From: Bog-756 sp963837805
GTDB lineage: Bacteria > Actinomycetota > Acidimicrobiia > Acidimicrobiales > RAAP-2
Assembly: GCA_963837805.1 (NCBI GenBank)
Contig: CAWIOU010000033.1
Location: 372,001 to 436,000, forward strand
Direction: 5' to 3'
DNA: 64,000 nt
The notes below the pieces were generated by a model, which worked only from the letters and a program-made list of their open reading frames with translations, had not been told where the DNA came from and did not search any database. The position numbers were made by a program, and so were the translations under genes. Positions within the stretch are counted from its first letter, which is position 1; each line of letters begins with the position of its first letter. Below, one piece after another: positions 1 to 8,807 of the stretch.

Positions 1-41
1 CGACACTTCAAAGATGAGAGACGTCGGGACCAGAGGACTCC

Positions 42-63
42 GACCAGGACTGTAGTCCTGGTC
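42..63. promoter_or_regulatory. perfect inverted repeat with DosR-box-like core
   Basis: Ten-base arms GACCAGGACT and AGTCCTGGTC are separated by two bases. The core AGGACT-GT-AGTCCT differs by one base per half-site from the symmetric mycobacterial DosR consensus core GGGACT-WW-AGTCCC. It lies about 345 bp upstream of the SulP start, far for a normal operator, so it could equally be a hairpin ending a transcript that enters from the left edge. No gene is visible in the rest of 1-407. Confidence 0.35.
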
Positions 64-407
64 CTGCTCGCGTCGGGGGCAGTTAATATCCTCCGACGGC
101 CAAGGTGGGCGAAAGGTCTGCAACCGGAGGACCTCGACGAGGAATCGGATCCTGGTGCTGGATCCTGATGGGCGACCCAGAACCAGTTTTGCTATCGACT
201 GCGACCGCCACGTTGTTCAAATAGTCCGGCGAAGTGTGCGCCACGGAGGGACGGACATACGACCGTAGTGGGATTGCTGCGCTCGAGAAACGGCAACGTT
301 CAGGCGGCGCTCGCTTTGGGATTGCCAAGTGACAGCTTCACAAGCCGGTCAGGTGACGCCGAACCTGGACCTTGTCTGGACACGTGGAGAGGAGCTGTGA
401 CGACCTG

Positions 408-2165
408 ATGATCCGAGCCGAAGATGCGTCGTCTCAACAAGACCGATGGCGCCTAGTCCCCATCATCAGATGGTCAAGGGCGTATGACCGCCGCTGGCTG
501 AGAGGTGATCTAATTGCTGGGGTAACGGTTGCCGCTTTAATCGTTCCCAAGAACCTCGGTTACGCTGCAATCGCAGGGATCCCGGTAGAGAACGGCCTCT
601 ACGCCGCCGCCGCCGGTGCGATTCTCTATGCCGTGTTCGGCACGAGCCGCCAGATCTCGACCGGGCCAAGTTCAGGACTGGCGGCTGTGGCCGCAAGCGC
701 CGTTGTAGCTGCCAAGATCACCGGAATTCAGGACGTTGCGTCTTTCGTGGCGACCATCACCCTCGCCTCCGGAGTCCTCTTTTTGCTCCTTGCAGTGTTT
801 CGAATGGGCTGGATCGCACAGTTCCTTTCTCGTGCAGTCGTTACGGGCTTCCTCTTCGGGGCGGCGATCGACGTGGTCATAGGCGAACTACCGAAACTGA
901 CGGGAACAGATGTCAGTGGCTCGAATCCGATCCAGGAGCTGCGTTCATGGTTCAGCTCCCTCGATGCCACCAGCCTGGCGACGGTACTCGTCGGTGGGAT
1001 CGCACTCGCGGTTGTCTTCGGACTGCGAGCCGTTGCTCCGAAAATTCCGGGGGCCCTCGTGCTCGTTGTGGGCGGACTCTTGGCCTCCTGGATCCTTGAT
1101 CTCGGCTCCCACGGAGTGGCCCTCGTGGGCACGGTACCTAGGGGCTTGCCGAGTGTGGCTCTACCCAAATGGCAACAGGTCGGAGACCACGCAGGCACGA
1201 TCGCTCTCGCTGCAGTGGCTCTCGTACTCATTGGGTTCTCCCAGACTGCCGGCGACTCGAGAACCTTTGCCGCCAAGCATCGGTATCGCATCGATATCAA
1301 CCAAGAATCTGTCGCCCAGGGTATGTCGAACGTTGGCGCTGGCCTATTTCAGGGGATGCCGGTCTCGACGAGCCTCTCAGCGAGTTCCTTGAATGACCAT
1401 TCGGGCGCCCGCACGGGCCTCGCCTCGCTGACGTCTGGAGTGATGGTTCTACTGACCCTGCTCGTGTTGGCGCCGCTTTTCTCGAATTTGCCGAAGCCGG
1501 TTCTGGCCGCCCTGATCATCGAGGCGGTGGTCATGGGAATGATGGACTTGCCCGAAATGCGGCGGCTCGCGAGGGTGCAGCGGTTCGACTTCTGGATTGC
1601 AATGGCGGCCATCGCAGGCACACTGGTGTTCGGCGTCCTGACCGGGGTAATGATCGGGATCGGGCTCTCACTACTCTGGCTCGTATCGGTGGCGACTCGG
1701 CCGAAGATGCCACTGTTGGGACGGGAACCGGGCACGCAGGTATTCAGGGAGTTGGACGAACACCCTGCTGACGAGCAATTCCCGGGGATTGTTGTCCTTC
1801 GCCTTGACGGTGGATTATTTTTCGCTACTTCTGACGCTCTCGAGGACCGGGTCCGGGAGGTGGCATTGTCAACGCCTGGCATCAAGTGCATCGTGCTCGA
1901 CTGCGAGGGCATAGATTTCATTGATTCACAAGGTGCGGCCAAGATGCGCGAGATCCTTGAACTAACGAAGCAAGCCGGTATGGGTTTGAGGCTTGCCCGT
2001 GTGAAGCCGGCAGTCTTCGAGCTGCTCAAGCGCGACGGCTTTCTCGACCGCATCGGCGAAAACAGGGTCCATGGCAACGTCTTTAGGGCCATCGAGATAC
2101 AAACGGGTAGCGCCGAAGTGTCGGATCCCGCAACCGTGATCGATGACGCGATCGAGCCATCATGA
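408..2165 (+). CDS. SulP family inorganic anion transporter with C-terminal STAS domain
   Basis: Predicted inner-membrane anion (sulfate-type) permease of 585 aa, a normal length for SulP. The N-terminal half carries the SulP entry segment (DLIAGVTVAALIVPKNLGYA) and many hydrophobic helices, with the family motif GLFQGMPVSTSLSASS near residue 325. From about residue 460 a STAS domain follows, including the conserved FIDSQGAAKM stretch. ATG 408 is preferred because GGAGAGGAG lies just upstream; TTG 372 in the same frame would add 12 residues. Bacterial SulP proteins move sulfate, bicarbonate or other anions, and nothing here fixes the substrate. The gene stands alone: the next gene is over 350 bp away on the other strand. 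Confidence 0.9.
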   Translation: MIRAEDASSQQDRWRLVPIIRWSRAYDRRWLRGDLIAGVTVAALIVPKNLGYAAIAGIPVENGLYAAAAGAILYAVFGTSRQISTGPSSGLAAVAASAVVAAKITGIQDVASFVATITLASGVLFLLLAVFRMGWIAQFLSRAVVTGFLFGAAIDVVIGELPKLTGTDVSGSNPIQELRSWFSSLDATSLATVLVGGIALAVVFGLRAVAPKIPGALVLVVGGLLASWILDLGSHGVALVGTVPRGLPSVALPKWQQVGDHAGTIALAAVALVLIGFSQTAGDSRTFAAKHRYRIDINQESVAQGMSNVGAGLFQGMPVSTSLSASSLNDHSGARTGLASLTSGVMVLLTLLVLAPLFSNLPKPVLAALIIEAVVMGMMDLPEMRRLARVQRFDFWIAMAAIAGTLVFGVLTGVMIGIGLSLLWLVSVATRPKMPLLGREPGTQVFRELDEHPADEQFPGIVVLRLDGGLFFATSDALEDRVREVALSTPGIKCIVLDCEGIDFIDSQGAAKMREILELTKQAGMGLRLARVKPAVFELLKRDGFLDRIGENRVHGNVFRAIEIQTGSAEVSDPATVIDDAIEPS

Positions 2166-2393
2166 GCTCCCCGATCCGGCTTGCCGGCTGGATAGCCGCC
2201 ACAATCTGCTGTTGGGGACGCACCGGACATGTATCGGGCCGAGGCAGGTGGCGACCCACCTCAACCGATCAGGCGGAGGGGAGGGTTATCGGGTAGCTCA
2301 TACCGTCACCCAGGAGTACCAATGACCCTGAGCAACTAGCCGCGTCACGTGGACGGCATTCTTGGCACCCAAAGCGAAACAGCGCGTGCTCTC

Positions 2394-2441
2394 GCAACTC
2401 ATGGTTGCAAGGTGCGAGTTGCAACTGTTAGTTGCAACTCG
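2394..2441. repeat. GTTGCAA repeat cluster with a 12-bp perfect palindrome
   Basis: GTTGCAA occurs at 2404, 2418 and 2431 (steps of 14 and 13 bp), and GCAAC at 2394 pairs with GTTGC at 2404. At 2415-2441 CGAGTTGCAACT and AGTTGCAACTCG form a perfect 12-bp inverted repeat around GTT. The same half-site TTGCAACT recurs in the palindrome at 59078-59096 before a TetR-like gene, so a shared operator is possible. There is no T-run, so it does not look like an intrinsic terminator. Confidence 0.5.
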
Positions 2442-2523
2442 AATTGGCACAGTCGCCGTGCCCGGAGTCCGGCGGCGGAACCGACTCAACGGGCACGTCG
2501 ACCGGTGCCTTATTGGCAATCTA

Positions 2524-2543
2524 ACCGCAACCCAGGTTGCGGT
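2524..2543 (-). terminator. hairpin downstream of the small HTH gene
   Basis: ACCGCAAC and GTTGCGGT form a perfect 8-bp stem with loop CCAG, 10 bases past the stop codon of the minus-strand gene ending at 2554. The stem is GC-rich but no clear T-tract follows, so this is a weak terminator call. Confidence 0.35.
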
Positions 2544-2553
2544 CAAGGGGCCG

Positions 2554-2925
2554 TCAGAGTTCGCCGCGGGCTTCCTTGGCGTAGCGAGAGGCCATTTGGC
2601 GTGAGAATCCCCAGATACGAGCCAGTTCGCTGATGGAGACACCATGGTCAAGAGCCGACCTGAACGCTGCCACGCGCGATTCGCGGCGACGCTGCTCAAG
2701 CAGGGAGAGCGCTTCTTGAAGATCCTCTCGCTCTTCCGTCATGTGGGAATCCTTGACGGCCTTCTCGTAGTCGGCTGCGGGCTCCTCGAACTCGATTGAT
2801 CGCCGGAGCGATTCCACGCGCTTTCTGAGCACAACTTGCAAGTTCTCCATCGCCTCGATGACCAGCTCGACGCTGTGAATCGCCGTGTTGTCGCACTCTG
2901 TGAGCTGCTGTCGGTCATTCGGCAC
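2554..2925 (-). CDS. small coiled-coil protein with C-terminal helix-turn-helix
   Basis: Predicted 123-aa soluble, charged protein. Residues about 25-85 are rich in Glu, Arg and Lys with heptad-like spacing and probably form a helical coiled coil. Residues about 94-120 (SISELARIWGFSRQMASRYA) read as a helix-turn-helix of the kind found in small DNA-binding proteins. The family is not recognised. A cluster of GTTGCAA repeats lies 110-160 bp beyond its 3' end and a short hairpin sits just after its stop codon. Coding quality is moderate: no overlapping frame looks better, and the Arg/Glu-rich composition fits actinobacterial small regulators. Confidence 0.55.
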   Translation of the reverse strand: MPNDRQQLTECDNTAIHSVELVIEAMENLQVVLRKRVESLRRSIEFEEPAADYEKAVKDSHMTEEREDLQEALSLLEQRRRESRVAAFRSALDHGVSISELARIWGFSRQMASRYAKEARGEL

Positions 2926-3189
2926 CTCTCAAATCTATTCGATTCATGTCTTCATTGGCAGAGTCTCGATCCAGAGTCTCGATCAGGGGCTCGCCGACCT
3001 GGACGAGAACACCGAGTCGCTGCTGCTTCGCCACGGCTCGGCACCGACAACCTCGGCGGACTCATCCACGAGTCTCGCCTGGTGGCGTGCCATGGATAGC
3101 ACTCTTGGCACCCACAGGCACACCCTTCCAGGGCCGGATTCACCTGCCCTGCCTCTCCGAAGTGCTCCCGCCGTGGTGGACTGGTCCCG

Positions 3190-4214
3190 ATGGTTCGGAT
3201 CGGCACGTCGTGGCGCACTTCGAGGCCCATCCGAGCGACGATCCATCGTCCGACGACACGCTCTCGCCTCCGGCGTTGGGTTGGAGCGACGGCCCTTTCC
3301 GCCATCCTGGTCCTGGCCGGATGCTCGGGGCCGTCAGGGGTGCTCCGACCCACCACCACGACCACCACGACGACCACGACCACCCGACCACCGAACCCCA
3401 TTCCACAACCGAGTCTCCGGCGGCGGTGTCAGCGGGAAGACCGGCCTGGATCGTCAGCGAATCGGCAGTTTCGCTTCTTCGGGAGGCCGGGCTCTCTCGT
3501 CATCTGGTCGCCTACTTCTTCAACAACACGAGCACGTTTCTGTTGCAATCCGGCCCGGAACATATCCGACGGGAACTGCCTCTGGCGCTTGCGACTGAGT
3601 CGTTCACGAGCTACGCCGCTCTGAAACACGCCTTCGCCATCAATGCGATTTCTGCGGGAACCCGGGCGATTCTGTACGACAATGAGAACTGGAGCCTGAC
3701 CCCGCCCCCGGAACGAGCGCATCCGATTCTCTACGCGGCTCGTGCTGAGGCCCTGGTCCACCGACATCACATGAAATTTGTCTTCACTCCAGCCTCCGAC
3801 CTCGCCGACACCCACGTGGGGAGTCCCAGGGCGGGGGGAACGAGCTACCAGCACTACCTCGATCAGGGCCTGGCTGCTCGAGGCGCCCGAGTGAGCGACG
3901 TGTTCGAAATCCAGTCCCAGCAGATCGAAGGGACCTCCGCGTTCTTGCCCTTCGCCACGCTCGCCACGGCCCAGGCGAAGGCGGGGAACCCTGACGCAAT
4001 GCTGCTTCTCGGAATCGGCACCAACCCGGGAGGTCGGTCCGTCACGGCCCGGGCCCTGCTCAATGCGTACCTATCGACACGAACCAAAGCCGACGGGTAC
4101 TGGCTCAACATCCCCTCGCGGGGACGGGCCTGTCCCTCGTGCGGTATCCCGCAGCCGCAAGTGGCCGTAGCGTTCCTGCTGATCTTGGCCCAATTGATTC
4201 GTAGCCACCGCTAG
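3190..4214 (+). pseudogene. predicted lipoprotein, reading frame broken in a Thr-codon repeat
   Basis: From ATG 3190 one frame gives a basic N-terminus, a hydrophobic stretch and a lipobox (LVLAGC, Cys at about residue 47), followed by eleven Thr codons (ACC/ACG). That frame then becomes nonsense, while the frame one base earlier becomes protein-like (AGRPAWIVSESAVSLLREA onward) and runs to TAG at 4214. The simplest reading is one surface lipoprotein of about 340 aa with a single-base indel in the repeat (about 3350-3400). The 260-residue domain has YDNENW and TPPPERAHP motifs and later DVFEIQSQQIEG, reminiscent of a TIM-barrel hydrolase, but I do not recognise the family. It could be a slippage-prone phase-variable gene, a pseudogene or a sequencing error. 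Confidence 0.6.
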
Positions 4215-4359
4215 GCCAAGGCCGTACGCAGCCCGAGTACCTGACCCGGTCAGATTGCAAGTCAACCGCCCGACGCATTGAGCACCGACTCGTCAGCCAT
4301 TGCCGGCGGTCTAACCGAGTCGACACTTTTGCCATACTGCTGCGCTTCAGTTCGCCGGT

Positions 4360-5424
4360 TCAGCCACACTCCATCAGGAGTAGCGCGAGGTCATCTCGAA
4401 GAGTTCCGACTCTCTCCTCAAGTCGATCGATGAGGCGATCGAGTGCTTCATCGAACGGATCCGATCCCAGTGTCCCAAGAAGCGCCTCGTCCAGCTCGAT
4501 CCAATCGCCCCCTTTGTCTCTGGTTTCGATGAGTCCATCGGTGTAGAAGAGCACCCGATCGCCAGGCACGAGGGTCATCGTCGAAATCGCTGGATCAGGG
4601 TTCATCCCGAGCGGTGTCGTGCGGTGCTCTGGAATCACACCCTGCCGAGGCCTCGAGGAGCTGAAGTGCACCGGAGACGGGTGGCCGCAGTTCGCCACCT
4701 CTATGTTCAGGCGGTCATCGAGAGAAGCGAGAACGGCCGTGACGAAATCACCCGGCTCGGCCTTGTCGACTACCCGACTGTTCAGCCTGGCCACGAGACC
4801 CTTGAGGGTGGCGCTTTCGGGTGCCCACTCACGAAAGCAGCCAAGGAGGACAGAGGTCATTGTCATGGCCGCAAGCCCTTTTCCTCGGACATCGCCAATC
4901 AGGACCCGGACTCCATAATCGGTGTTGACGACCTTGTAGAGGTCACCTCCCACCAACGACTCATCGGCGGCTGACCGATAGGCAGTGGAGAAGCGATACC
5001 GACCGACAGAGTCGGGGACGGCTGGGATGATTGCTTCCTGAGCGGCGAGAGCGGCCGCCCGGCTGAGGTCGAGGGTGGTTGCGTGGTGCTCCCTGTTCGA
5101 GGCGATGTACACCCCGATCCCGGCACCGACTGCTACGCCTACGGTCCGAACAATCGTCGCTGACGCGGAGCTTCCCTCTCTGAACACATTTGTACCTGCG
5201 AGGATCAGCAACGGCAGCGACCCGAAGGCCACAATCTCAGGTCCCCACTCCAAGGCCAAGAGAACCGGCACCAATGCGAACAGTCCGGTAAAACTTTGGC
5301 CAGACGCACTGAGTAAATTCGCTAACAGGACGGCTGCGAAGTAGACGCAAGCGATGAGGGTCCAACGGTACTTCAGCACGACGTCCTTCAGTTGGTGTTC
5401 GCCTCGGACTCTGTTCGCCGACAC
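4360..5424 (-). CDS. membrane-anchored SpoIIE/RsbU-type PP2C phosphatase
   Basis: Predicted 354-aa serine phosphatase of the PPM/SpoIIE type, which dephosphorylates STAS-domain anti-sigma antagonists in partner-switching pathways. Residues about 20-105 form several membrane segments. The catalytic domain (about 145-352) shows GGDLYKV, GDVRGKGLAAM, FVTAVLA, NCGHPSP, LFYTDGLIETRD and a final DDLALLL, the metal-binding and active-site blocks of the family. GTG at 5424 follows an AAGG. The next minus-strand gene upstream (5715-6035) is a STAS protein, its likely substrate type, though about 290 bp separate them and no anti-sigma kinase is present in the window. Confidence 0.88.
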   Translation of the reverse strand: MSANRVRGEHQLKDVVLKYRWTLIACVYFAAVLLANLLSASGQSFTGLFALVPVLLALEWGPEIVAFGSLPLLILAGTNVFREGSSASATIVRTVGVAVGAGIGVYIASNREHHATTLDLSRAAALAAQEAIIPAVPDSVGRYRFSTAYRSAADESLVGGDLYKVVNTDYGVRVLIGDVRGKGLAAMTMTSVLLGCFREWAPESATLKGLVARLNSRVVDKAEPGDFVTAVLASLDDRLNIEVANCGHPSPVHFSSSRPRQGVIPEHRTTPLGMNPDPAISTMTLVPGDRVLFYTDGLIETRDKGGDWIELDEALLGTLGSDPFDEALDRLIDRLEERVGTLRDDLALLLMECG

Positions 5425-5714
5425 CTTATTGCATCGTCATCCGACTGTCGATAACTGGATTGCGCGCCTTGCAGGTCCGCCGAATCAAAAGGACTGGGCG
5501 ATCTGGGGCACACCGGCGGTGTCGAGCGAACGTCCACGGCCCCAGCGTTGGCTGTCCGGAACATCGCTTTCAAATCTGAGCTTCAGCAACACTTCAGTCG
5601 ATATACAGGCGCTTCGTGGGCCTCACTGGGACACCGACTTACTGAACTCGGGGAAGGTCATCTGGGCAATCTTCGTCCAACCTCAACTCCGCACCATTGA
5701 GGCCACATCGACCA

Positions 5715-6035
5715 CTACGACCACTCGGGCGACCAGGGTGTGAGCCAGTCAACCAATCCGACGATTTCCAAAGTTCGCTCCACCCTCGGCTGTGGACGGG
5801 TGAGAATGAGAGTTCGCCCATCGCGCCCCATTTGAGTCTTGGCCATGACAAGACAGCTAATACCGGAGCTATCCATGAAGGACAGATCAACCAGGTCAAC
5901 GACGACGAGCGACCCGGATGTCTCCGCTAGCTGCGTGGACAATGCGTCTGCTGTGGCCAGGTCAAGCTCGCCCTGGATAGCGATCACTTGCACTCCACGA
6001 GTGCTCCGCACGGTGATTGTGAGGGCATCTGACAT
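5715..6035 (-). CDS. STAS-domain anti-sigma factor antagonist
   Basis: A 106-aa single-domain STAS protein (SpoIIAA/RsbV type). It has the beta-strand pattern (VQVIAIQGELDLATADALS) and the phosphorylation-site region DLSFMDSSGISCLV, where the Ser after Asp is the usual phospho-acceptor. Such proteins release a sigma factor by binding its anti-sigma kinase when dephosphorylated. ATG 6035 is preceded by AGGTGA. It lies upstream, same strand, of the SpoIIE phosphatase at 4360-5424, which could activate it. A second STAS paralog sits at 41325-41693. Confidence 0.88.
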   Translation of the reverse strand: MSDALTITVRSTRGVQVIAIQGELDLATADALSTQLAETSGSLVVVDLVDLSFMDSSGISCLVMAKTQMGRDGRTLILTRPQPRVERTLEIVGLVDWLTPWSPEWS

Positions 6036-6172
6036 CGGTTCACCTGGAAGATAGAAGGCTGAAGCCTACTCGTTCACCAGAATCGTGACGAGGGCTCGGT
6101 GTTCTCTCGGCACAGCCGGGTTGGCTCAAACCCGGCGCTCGGTACTACGCCTGGCAGACTGGCGAGACCGGG

Positions 6173-6187
6173 GGGACTTCCACCCCT
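6173..6187 (+). promoter_or_regulatory. DosR-box-like element upstream of PNPOx gene, copy A
   Basis: GGGACTTCCACCCCT lies 91 bp before the ATG at 6278. It differs at 4 of 15 positions from the best box in the window (13440-13454). It is kept at the same distance in the duplicated copy at 53911-53925, but that may only reflect recent duplication. A weak call by sequence. Confidence 0.3.
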
Positions 6188-6277
6188 TTGAAAACGGCGA
6201 TGACTTTGGTGACCGGTAAACGTCCTTTAGAAGACTGGGCTCTGAGCGGACGCCGGACTACAGGAAGGGGAGACGTA

Positions 6278-6802
6278 ATGGAGATCATCAACTTGGGTGC
6301 GGGAGACGGGCTGCCCCCAGTGAACTGGGCGAGCATTGTCGAGAAACTGGATACCGGATCGCCGCCGGCTTCGGACGCCCACAACGCTCGCACGACGTGG
6401 CTCTCGACGGTGAACGAGGACGGGAGCCCGCACGTGACGGCGGTCGGTGCGCTCTGGCTGGACGGAAGCTTTTGGTTCCAGACCGGATCGAGGACCCGGA
6501 AAGGCCGCAACGTCGCTCGCGACCCGCGCTGCTCGCTTGCGGTGTCGATTCGTGATGCAGATGTCGTCGCCGAAGGTGAGGTAGAGCGGGAGACAAATCC
6601 GGCCACACTGACGCGCCTCGCCAGGGCTTGGGCGGACCAGGGGTGGCCCGCCGAACTGGATGAGACCGGGTCGGGTATCACTGCCCCGTTCAACGCGCCC
6701 TCGCAGGGACCACCGCCATGGAACGTATTTCGCATCAAGCTACAGTCGGTGACCGTGGCACTGGGCACCGAGCCGGGCGGCCTGACTCGCTTCCGGTTCT
6801 GA
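6278..6802 (+). CDS. pyridoxamine 5'-phosphate oxidase-like flavin-binding protein, copy A
   Basis: Predicted 174-aa soluble split-barrel protein that should bind FMN or F420. TTWLSTVNEDGSPHVTAVGA is the first strands, followed by FWFQTGSRTRKGRNVARD and the C-terminal PPPWNVFRI block typical of actinobacterial general-stress flavoproteins. The start at ATG 6278 is chosen for GGAAGGGGAGA just upstream; an in-frame start at 6188 would add 30 poorly conserved residues. The gene, about 130 bp upstream and about 70 bp downstream are duplicated at 53884-54610. By my count about 21 of 174 residues differ between the copies. The substrate is unknown; family members reduce or sense flavin-dependent substrates. 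Confidence 0.85.
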   Translation: MEIINLGAGDGLPPVNWASIVEKLDTGSPPASDAHNARTTWLSTVNEDGSPHVTAVGALWLDGSFWFQTGSRTRKGRNVARDPRCSLAVSIRDADVVAEGEVERETNPATLTRLARAWADQGWPAELDETGSGITAPFNAPSQGPPPWNVFRIKLQSVTVALGTEPGGLTRFRF

Positions 6803-7034
6803 CCTCAGGCCAGCCAGAAGTTTGCCCGGCCTCGCCGATTGAGGGGTGGCTCGAGCCAGCGTCCGCTCGTCCGACCCTCGTCCAGAGCGCAACAGATGAA
6901 GGCCCAGAGCCAGCAGCGAAGGACCGTCTTGTCCGGCGCAAGATTGGATCTGCGTGACCTGGCCCGACTACGACGAGGCCCGAGACTTGTGGGTGCCGAA
7001 GATGTCGTCGGCAGAGTTGCTACCGTGACTGAAA

Positions 7035-8381
7035 ATGGCTCGTAACTACCCGTCGAGCAGAAGCTCCGAAGTCACCCGGCGGCGCCGCCGACATGCTTCA
7101 ACCAGCGAGGCGCGGCTTCGGGCTCTGGGAGAACAGATCCCAATGAGCGCCGACGAGCTCGAATACATCAGGACCCGAAAGGTGGCGCGGCGCAGGTTTC
7201 TTGTCGCTGGGGCGATTGCGGTGATCCTGGTGGCTCTGGCTGGTATCCGGTGGCTCGCGTCCATCCCAGCCCCTGTATTCAGCAGCGGGGTATCGACGTC
7301 AGTGCATCTCCCCGGGGTCCTGCCGTCACTACCGTGGCCGGCAACGGGTGAGGCGGCTCTCGCAGTGGAGGGGGCGGGGACCCTGGGAAGTGTGGGAGGA
7401 AGTAAGCCACTCCCGATCGCCGGGGTCGCCTCGGTCATGACCGCCTACGTTGTCCTCAGGGACCATCCTCTGGTCGGCGGTGCTTCAGGGCCGGCGATAC
7501 CGGTGGGGGCTGCGACGATCGCCGCCGCCCAGGCTGACGCGATCTCCCAGGAGTCTTTCGTCCCCGTCACCACCGGCGAAACCTTGACCGAGGTGCAGGC
7601 CCTCGAGGGACTCCTCGTCGCCCAGGGAAACAACATGGCCACCCTGCTGGCTGACTGGGATGCTGGGAGTACGGCTGCCTTTGTGGCCAAGATGAACACC
7701 TCGGCTCGCAACCTCGGCCTCGGCTCGACGACCTTCACCGATCCGAGCGGGGCGGACCCCGGAACAGTGAGCACACCGGCCGACCTGATCAGACTGGGCG
7801 AGGCGGCCGTCGCCGATCCCGCCTTCGCTCAAATCGTGACCATGGCCCAGGTGACCCTTCCCTCAGCGGGACTGATCTACAACCTCGACGCCGACCTGGG
7901 GCAGGGAGGAATCATCGGTATCAAGACAGGGTCCGACTCGGCGGCAGGCGGTTGTTTCCTCTTCGAGTCCAAGGAGACCGTCGACGGGAAGAGCCTGACC
8001 CTGGTGGGGGCGGTGCTCGGCCAGGAGGGATTGAGTCCGAACACTGCCGCGCTCGACTCCGCCGCCGCTCTTGTGAACGGTGCGTTCGCGGCTGCTGGCA
8101 CATTCGGGTCCTTTCCCTTACCCGGGCGTGTAGTGGGACAGGTCACGGCCCCTTGGGGCCCAGGAGTACCGGTCGTCGTCGCACCAGCCACCGTGGTGGG
8201 CTGGCCCGGTCTGACCGTGCCCCTCCACATCCATGTCGGGAAGTTGCCGCCGGACATTCCCAGTGGCACCTGGGTCGGCGTGCTCAGTTTCGACCTGGGT
8301 GGTCAGCAAACCGACCTTGCCCTCCTGACCTCACGGCGGCTCACCGGCCCGTCCGGGTTCTGGCGGCTCACGCGCCTGTAG
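7035..8381 (+). CDS. S11-type D-alanyl-D-alanine carboxypeptidase homolog lacking catalytic residues
   Basis: Predicted 448-aa cell-envelope protein. It has a cytoplasmic Arg-rich tail (residues 1-53), one membrane anchor (about 54-76), an S11 carboxypeptidase-like domain (about 100-360) and a C-terminal domain. The usual SxxK nucleophile motif (as in IASVAKVMTA) reads IAGVASVMTA, so Ser becomes Gly130 and Lys becomes Ser133. The second motif SxN reads QGN (197-199). The third motif KTG is intact (297-299). Without the nucleophile and its general base, ordinary peptidase activity is unlikely, so a structural or regulatory role in peptidoglycan binding is more plausible. ATG 7035 follows the start-proximal sequence GTGACTGAAA without a strong RBS. 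Confidence 0.8.
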   Translation: MARNYPSSRSSEVTRRRRRHASTSEARLRALGEQIPMSADELEYIRTRKVARRRFLVAGAIAVILVALAGIRWLASIPAPVFSSGVSTSVHLPGVLPSLPWPATGEAALAVEGAGTLGSVGGSKPLPIAGVASVMTAYVVLRDHPLVGGASGPAIPVGAATIAAAQADAISQESFVPVTTGETLTEVQALEGLLVAQGNNMATLLADWDAGSTAAFVAKMNTSARNLGLGSTTFTDPSGADPGTVSTPADLIRLGEAAVADPAFAQIVTMAQVTLPSAGLIYNLDADLGQGGIIGIKTGSDSAAGGCFLFESKETVDGKSLTLVGAVLGQEGLSPNTAALDSAAALVNGAFAAAGTFGSFPLPGRVVGQVTAPWGPGVPVVVAPATVVGWPGLTVPLHIHVGKLPPDIPSGTWVGVLSFDLGGQQTDLALLTSRRLTGPSGFWRLTRL

Positions 8382-8807
8382 CTGCCAGCCGGTTTAGGAG
8401 TGGCCGTCGGGGGTAAAACCTGCCTTGAAAAGGGGGGGATATATGGCCCCGCATCTTGGTCAGCGTGCCCTGGTCGGTCGCACGCATGCTGGTTCCGACG
8501 ATGACTCGGGACCGTCGGGCTCGACGCCGACTCGGGGACGATCAGCGAAGTCGTTGGCTGCGCCTCGTCCCAGAGGGGTCTGTCCTCCTCAACACCGACG
8601 TGAGCACGAGCGCGGCGCCGTTGTCGGGGTGTCCTGTGATCGGGCCCGTGGCGACCAACGTCGACGTGATCGTCAGCTTGCCACTGTCGGCCGGGCACGC
8701 CGGTGCCTCGCTGCCGGTCGGCGACTCGTTCTACCAAACGGTTCCTCAGCCATGAGGCGAGAACTCGCAGTACAAGCAGACAACAACCGAAGGAGGTTCA
8801 GACAATC
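8382..8807. other. 426-bp interval without a convincing gene
   Basis: The interval holds overlapping frames on both strands but none with a recognisable domain. One plus frame (about 8456-8755) has a plausible C-terminal half (LLNTDVSTSAAPLSG and onward) but no good start or family. The strong RBS AAGGAGG at 8790-8796 belongs to the next gene. Confidence 0.4.

Noticed and set aside
1349..2230. Minus-strand frame opposite the SulP gene
   Set aside because: No motif; it mirrors codon bias of the transporter on the other strand.
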